In this document: piece after piece, positions 29,001 through 33,650 of the stretch | How positions within the stretch are numbered: position 1 is the first letter of the stretch | Layout of the letters: every line of letters begins with the position of its first letter | NCBI GenBank assembly: GCA_937927455.1 | Contig: CALBEG010000289.1 | Coordinates: 1-33,650, forward strand | Source: an uncultured Elioraea sp. | Lineage (GTDB): Bacteria; Pseudomonadota; Alphaproteobacteria; Acetobacterales; Acetobacteraceae | DNA length: 33,650 nucleotides | Direction of reading: 5' to 3' | The notes under the pieces: generated by a model | The model's database searches: none | The model's input: the letters and a program-made list of their open reading frames with translations, nothing else | What the model was told of the DNA's origin: nothing | Translations under genes and position numbers: made by a program

Positions 29001-31991
29001 ACGTCGATCGCGGAGGAGGTGCCTCCTCTCAGCAACCCTGAAGCCGGCAAGCCCACGGGACGGATGAGCCAGCTCGACATCGTCAACGCGCTCCGCTGCC
29101 ACAACGGGCTGACCCTGCTGACACTGACAGCGGATGGGCTGCGCCACGTTCTGGAGCATAGGTTAGGCACGCTCACCGCGACCGACACGCCGGGCGCATT
29201 CCCGCAGTTTTCTGGGGTCAACTTCAGCTTCGATCCCACCAAGGCCCCAGGGGCGCGAATCCGGAACGCGGTGATCGTCAACGAGGCTGGTGAGATCCTC
29301 GAAATGCTGGTCCGCGACGGCGTACTTGTCGGCGATGCCGCGCGTGAAATTCGCATCGTCACCCTGAATTTCCTGGCCAACGGCAGCGACAGCTCCCTTT
29401 TCGCCACACCGGGCAAGGACCGCGTCGACCTCATCGTTCCCGGCCAACGCACCGGAGTTGCGACCTTCGCCGAGGATGGCAGCGAACAGGATGCGCTCGC
29501 CGAATTCCTTGCCGCCCGCCACGCCACGCCCGAGACGGCCTACAACGCACCGAACACTCCGGTGGAGCTTGATACGCGGATCCAGCAGACTCTGTTCCGC
29601 CTCGACACTGTTCAACCGCTGATCGAGTTCGGCCGGTACCGAACAGCGACCTTCCGCGGCGATGCGGAAACTTTGCGCAACCCGATGACCAATCTCGTCC
29701 CTGCGGCGGAAAAGGTTGCGGGAACCGTCTACATCAGCGCCCCTGATGATTTGACCGCGGCATCGCTTGGCCGCTTCCGCACTGGCGACGGCGACATTGC
29801 CATCAACCGCATCGATGTCGATGGCACGGTGCCGTGGCGCACTTCGGACGACGACCCGTTGCCGCTCGGGCTTCGTCTCGGTCCCGAACCATTTCTTACC
29901 CCTCTCTCCTCCGGCGACGTCGATCACCACAGCGCGGTGCTTTGGACCCTCGTCCCGTGCGCGGCAACGTGCAGGCCGCGTGGTCGACCGACCCGACCTT
30001 CGCCGTCCTCTCGGCGTCGACCACGGTCACGGTCATCGACCCCACCCTGCCGGTGAAGGTGCTGGCCGAAGGGCTCCTCGCCACGATCGACAACCACGAG
30101 GTGATGAACGACTTTGCCGGTGGCGCACCAGCCGCGTCGGATCCACGCTTTCCCGAAAACGCGGGCCTGATCAACGAGACGGAGCTCTTCCGCGACGGGC
30201 TGCAAGCGTCCCAGGAGTAGAACGCGATCGAGGACCGGATCTGGTCCGCAGCAGGTGATCCCCGCGTGGATGGGCGCCCCGATCTCTACCGGTTCCAAAC
30301 CTTCGCGTCGGATGCGGCGGTGTTCGTGCTCGATGCGCGCTCCTTCCGCGACGAACCGATCCCGGCCTTGACCGGCGCGCCAGCCGACCCGCCGCGGTTC
30401 CTCGCCGAGGCCTTCGGCCCGGGCGCACCCTGCTCGGCCGACCGCAGCTGGAGCGGCTGAAGGCCGATCTTCGCGATGCCGAGGCGAAGGGGGGACCTGG
30501 AAGTTCGTGCACGTTCCGGTGCGGATCCAGACTCTCGGCCCCCCGGCGGCGGCCGACCGGTTCGAGGGCTATGCGGCGGAACGCACTGAGATCCTGCGCT
30601 TCATCGACGATAACCGGATCGACAATGTCGTCTTCGTCGCTGCCGACACGCACGGCACGGTGACGAACAACCTCACCTACCAGCTGGGCCCGGGCGGGCC
30701 GTAGATCGCGCTCGCCTCGTTCGAGATCACCACCGGGTCGGTCGCCTTCGACCCGCCCTTCGCCCCTGCCGCGATCGGGCTCGCGCGCGATAGCGGCCTG
30801 ATCAGCCCCGAACAGTTCTCCGTCTGGCAATCCCTCCCCATCGCACCTGATCAGGACAGGATCCCGAACGACAAGGATGACGTGTTCAAGCTGCTCATCG
30901 ACGCCAACATCACGCCGCTCGGCTGCGACCGGGTGGGGCTGAACGCGGTGCTGCCGCAGGCGCGCGCGCTGCTGGAGGCGACCCTCCTAGAGGGCAACTC
31001 TCTCGCCGCGCATACCGACGGCTAGACGGAAATAGACGTCGACGTCGCAACCGAATTGCTCACCGTGCGCACCTGGGGCATCGACGACGACGGGGCCAAG
31101 CCGGACGGATCGTTCGAGCTGCCTCGCATCGGCAGCGAATTCACGGTGGAGCCGAGGCGTGCGATTTCGTTCGATCTCGCACGAACGATGACCCGTTTGC
31201 CCAGCGCGGAAGGCCCCAGCCGCCATGCGCAGGACAAACTCTCCACGGGCTTCCGCTACCAGGCGGAACGGGTGCCGGGTGTACAGCACAGCCGCGAGGT
31301 CACCGACTCCACCGGTTCGCACGTCAACCGCGTCCTCGCCTGGCTCGGCGACGTGATCGTCGAGGACGTGTTCTTCGAGCGCGGTGAATCACAGACCGGC
31401 GCGGTTGCGACTCTCGACTGGTTCTATTGCGACACAGCGCTTCTGCACAACGAGGCTGGCTGCGACGCGGTGCGCGGCGTGCGCGTCGACGAGTTCTCGG
31501 GCAAGGCGCTCACCGTGCGCGGCTTCCAGGACGTGCAGCTCCGCCTCGATGGCCATGGCGCGCAGGCTCTCGTTGTGGAGGGTGCGCGCTTGGCCTTTGT
31601 GCTCGCTGGCTTGGGCGGGAACCGGGGCGCCATCACCATCGGCGCCCAGGGCCGCGGCGGGGCTCGGGTCTCCGTCGACGGCGGTGCCGCCGACGGCGTG
31701 ATCGACCTCACCTTCGCGGCATCGGCATCGACGCACGCCATCGCCTCGGCCCGCCAGATGGTGAAGGGCGGGGCTAGCGACGACGTCATCACCGGGCGGG
31801 GCGGCACGCTGGCCGCGCTCTACGAGCGGATGCGCGGCGACTTCTCCACCATGCGCGGGCCCGACGGGCGCTTCGTTGTTGCCGACCTCAACCCGGCAGA
31901 CGGCGACGAGGGAACGGACCTGGTGTCGGGCGTATCTCAGCTGCAGTTCGCCGATGCCCTCGTGGGCCTTGATGGCACGCTCTGGATGTGA
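26090..31991 (+). pseudogene. Very large secreted multidomain phosphoesterase: choice-of-anchor-I domain + 5'-nucleotidase + PhoD-like phosphatase + RTX-like C-terminus, extensively disrupted
   Basis: Stitched frames give VANEGEPNGY...[46 protein letters not shown]...NLGRLTVSSATGDTDRDGG, LQILHSSDHEAGL...SFGNHEFDLGT, 5'-nucleotidase C-terminal region, then SAVLWT...VQAAWSTDPTF...DNHEVMNDFAGG...IWSAAGDPRVDGRPDLYRFQTF...VAADTHGTVTNNLTYQLGPGGP*IALASFEITTGSV (PhoD-like), ending DDVITGRGG...GTDLVSGVSQLQFADALVGLDGTLWM. In-frame stops at 26132, 26865, 28697, 30218, 30702, 31023; frame changes near 26.38, 26.44, 28.05, 28.94, 29.95, 30.42 and 30.49 kb. Confidence 0.85.
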
Positions 31992-32152
31992 GGGGGCCAA
32001 ACCGGCGACGCAGAGGCGGATCGGCCCACAGCGATGCGCACGCAGGCACGGGCAGTTGCGCTGTCATTTGGCCTGCCCTTGCGCCTCTCCGCCAGACCGG
32101 GCCAGGGGTCGGTCGCACGCTCCGGTGGTGTCGCTTCGATTCTGTGGCTGAG

Positions 32153-32227
32153 TGGTTGGGGCGCCAGGATTCGAACCTGGGAATGGCGGAACCAAAATCC
32201 GCTGCCTTACCGCTTGGCGACGCCCCA
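32153..32227 (-). tRNA. tRNA-Gln (anticodon TTG), CCA encoded
   Basis: Reverse strand TGGGGCGTCGCCAAGCGGTAAGGCAGCGGATTTTGGTTCCGCCATTCCCAGGTTCGAATCCTGGCGCCCCAACCA folds into a cloverleaf with 7-bp acceptor stem, TTCGAAT T-loop and TTG anticodon. Confidence 0.96.
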
Positions 32228-32282
32228 AGCCTGCCACTCTCTAAGCGCGCGAAGCCACCCGCGGCAAGAGAGCGGGTTTGGC

Positions 32283-32486
32283 TCAGGCCCGCGATCGCCG
32301 CAGCCGCTTGGCCGCCGGACGCGTCGGCGCCTCGAGGACCGCCAAGGCGGCGGCGAGCAGAACGAGCGCCGCTTCGCGCCGACCGTGTGCCGAAGCCGAT
32401 TGGGCAAGGCTGAGCAGCCGGTCCGACACCACGAGCGGGCTCGCCGGCAGGGCGTGGGCGGGAGATGGGCGAGACGCTTTCATCAT
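32283..32486 (-). CDS. Hypothetical small protein (67 aa)
   Basis: MMKASRPSPAHALPASPLVVSDRLLSLAQSASAHGRREAALVLLAAALAVLEAPTRPAAKRLRRSRA; internal ATG of a longer minus-strand ORF; plausible composition, no recognised domain. Confidence 0.4.
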   Translation of the reverse strand: MMKASRPSPAHALPASPLVVSDRLLSLAQSASAHGRREAALVLLAAALAVLEAPTRPAAKRLRRSRA

Positions 32487-32633
32487 CGTGTCCTTCCTCT
32501 CAGCCAGGGCATGCGCAAGCATGCGGGTGGAACCGTCACCAAAAGGTGAAGACGACGGTAGGACGGAGCGCGTGGGGATGGTGTGCGCCGCCTCACCGCG
32601 CCCACCTCTTCCCGCCTGCTGGAAGACCGGACG

Positions 32634-33285
32634 ATGACACCTCGCCGCCCGCTTGTAGCCAGTCTTGCTGCCCTGCCCCTCGCCGCGGCGAGCCCACCCC
32701 GGGGTACGTTCGCTGCGGCGCCAAAGGCTGCGGCCGCGGCTCCGGGGTTTCATCGCCTTCGCCTTGGCGAGGTCGAGATCACCGCCTTGCTGGACGGCGG
32801 CATGCGCCTGCCCGAGGCGCATGCTCCCCGCGTCTTTCGCGACCACCACGAGGCCGAGGTGCGTCGCCTGCCCCAGGGCCCGCGCTTCATCCAGGCCGCT
32901 CGCCGGGCCGTCGGGCCCTCCGCCGACCGCATCCGCACCTTCGATGCCGCCCGCGAGACGGAGGTGCTGCCGGGGGTCACCGCCGTCCCGGCCATCGGCC
33001 ATACGCCTGGCCACGTCTCCCACCACATCGTCTCCGGCACCGAGGCGATGCTGATTTGGGGCGACATCACCCACCAGACGGTGGTCCAGCTCGCCTACCC
33101 GCGCTGGCGCCTTGCCATCGACGTCGACGCCGATGCTGCGGTCTCCTCGCGTCTGGCCACCTTCTCCATGCTGGCCGCCGAGCGGACCCTGGTGGGCGGG
33201 GTGCACCTCCCGCTGGCCCGGCTTCGGCCGCATCATCGCCGAGGGCGAGGGCTACCTGTTCGTGCCGAGGCCCGGGCAAACCTAG
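32634..33285 (+). pseudogene. MBL-fold metallo-hydrolase, missing the metal-binding segment and frameshifted
   Basis: Signal-like N-terminus MTPRRPLVASLAALPLAAAS; FHRLRLGEVEITALLDGGMRLPEAHAPRVF jumps directly to PRFIQAARRAVGPSADRIRTF...LPGVTAVPAIGHTPGHVSHHIVSGTEAMLIWGDITH; no HxHxDH. Near 33215-33221 the frame shifts, and the alternative frame GFGRIIAEGEGYLFVPRPGQT* completes the C-terminus. Confidence 0.75.
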
Positions 33286-33341
33286 GCTGCGGCGTCGGCA
33301 CTTGAACCGCCCGGCCCGCCCGGGCTAGGGCGCGCCCAGTC

Positions 33342-33650
33342 ATGCACCATCCGCCGCCTGGGCCCGCCTTGCCTGCGGAAGTCGTCGCCGCCTCGGCGCA
33401 GGGGCCGCTTCCCGGCCTTCGCGCCCGCGTCGCCGCGGGCCTCCTTGAACACGACCCCGCCCAGGCGCTCGCCGCCGAACGGCTGCAGGAACTGTGGCGC
33501 GCGCTCGCGGGATACGATGCGCTGAAGGAACGATCGGGCGGGCTCCTCTCCTCGCTTCGCTCCCGCCTCGGCTTTCGCCGCCCGCGCACCCCTCGCGAGG
33601 ACGGTACCGAGGCGCCGCAGGGCCTCTACCTCGTCGGCGCGGTCGGCCGC
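33342..33650 (+). CDS. zapE: Cell division protein ZapE / AFG1-family ATPase (partial, runs off window end)
   Basis: LPGLRARVAAGLLEHDPAQALAAERLQELWRALAGYD...EAPQGLYLVGAVGR, the conserved lead-in to the Walker A of AFG1-like ATPases. Confidence 0.85.
   Translation, partial: MHHPPPGPALPAEVVAASAQGPLPGLRARVAAGLLEHDPAQALAAERLQELWRALAGYDALKERSGGLLSSLRSRLGFRRPRTPREDGTEAPQGLYLVGAVGR

Noticed and set aside
26090-31991. Stop-codon recoding as the general explanation for the fragmented phosphoesterase
   Set aside because: Both TGA and TAG interrupt the frame and about seven frameshifts are also needed; intact genes in the window end in TAG, so it is a normal stop here.

Overview
GC-rich chromosomal window, probably from an alphaproteobacterium (gene content resembles Acetobacteraceae/Rhodospirillales; this is inference). 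From about 1 to 24.55 kb it holds ordinary intact genes: a minus-strand cysE - Rrf2/IscR-like - two tandem cysteine desulfurases - 2Fe-2S ferredoxin operon; an alpha/beta hydrolase; anmK; tyrS; an orphan peptide-ABC binding protein; a Cache-type chemoreceptor; an AsmA/DUF3971-like protein; glnE; a PrxQ/Bcp peroxiredoxin with a Lys/Ala-rich tail; a Crp/Fnr regulator; and a complete Dpp/Opp-type ABC operon. From about 24.65 to 33.29 kb the character changes. Three consecutive protein genes are broken: a PEP-CTERM protein, a ~5.9 kb secreted multidomain phosphoesterase and an MBL-fold hydrolase. A tRNA-Gln(TTG) lies among them. The window ends inside an intact zapE-like (AFG1) gene. The most notable find is the degraded phosphoesterase, whose reading frames can be stitched into choice-of-anchor-I + 5'-nucleotidase + PhoD-like + RTX-like C-terminal modules despite about 6 in-frame stops and about 7 frameshifts. 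I did not see a clear novel defence or mobile system, and no CRISPR array or transposase.
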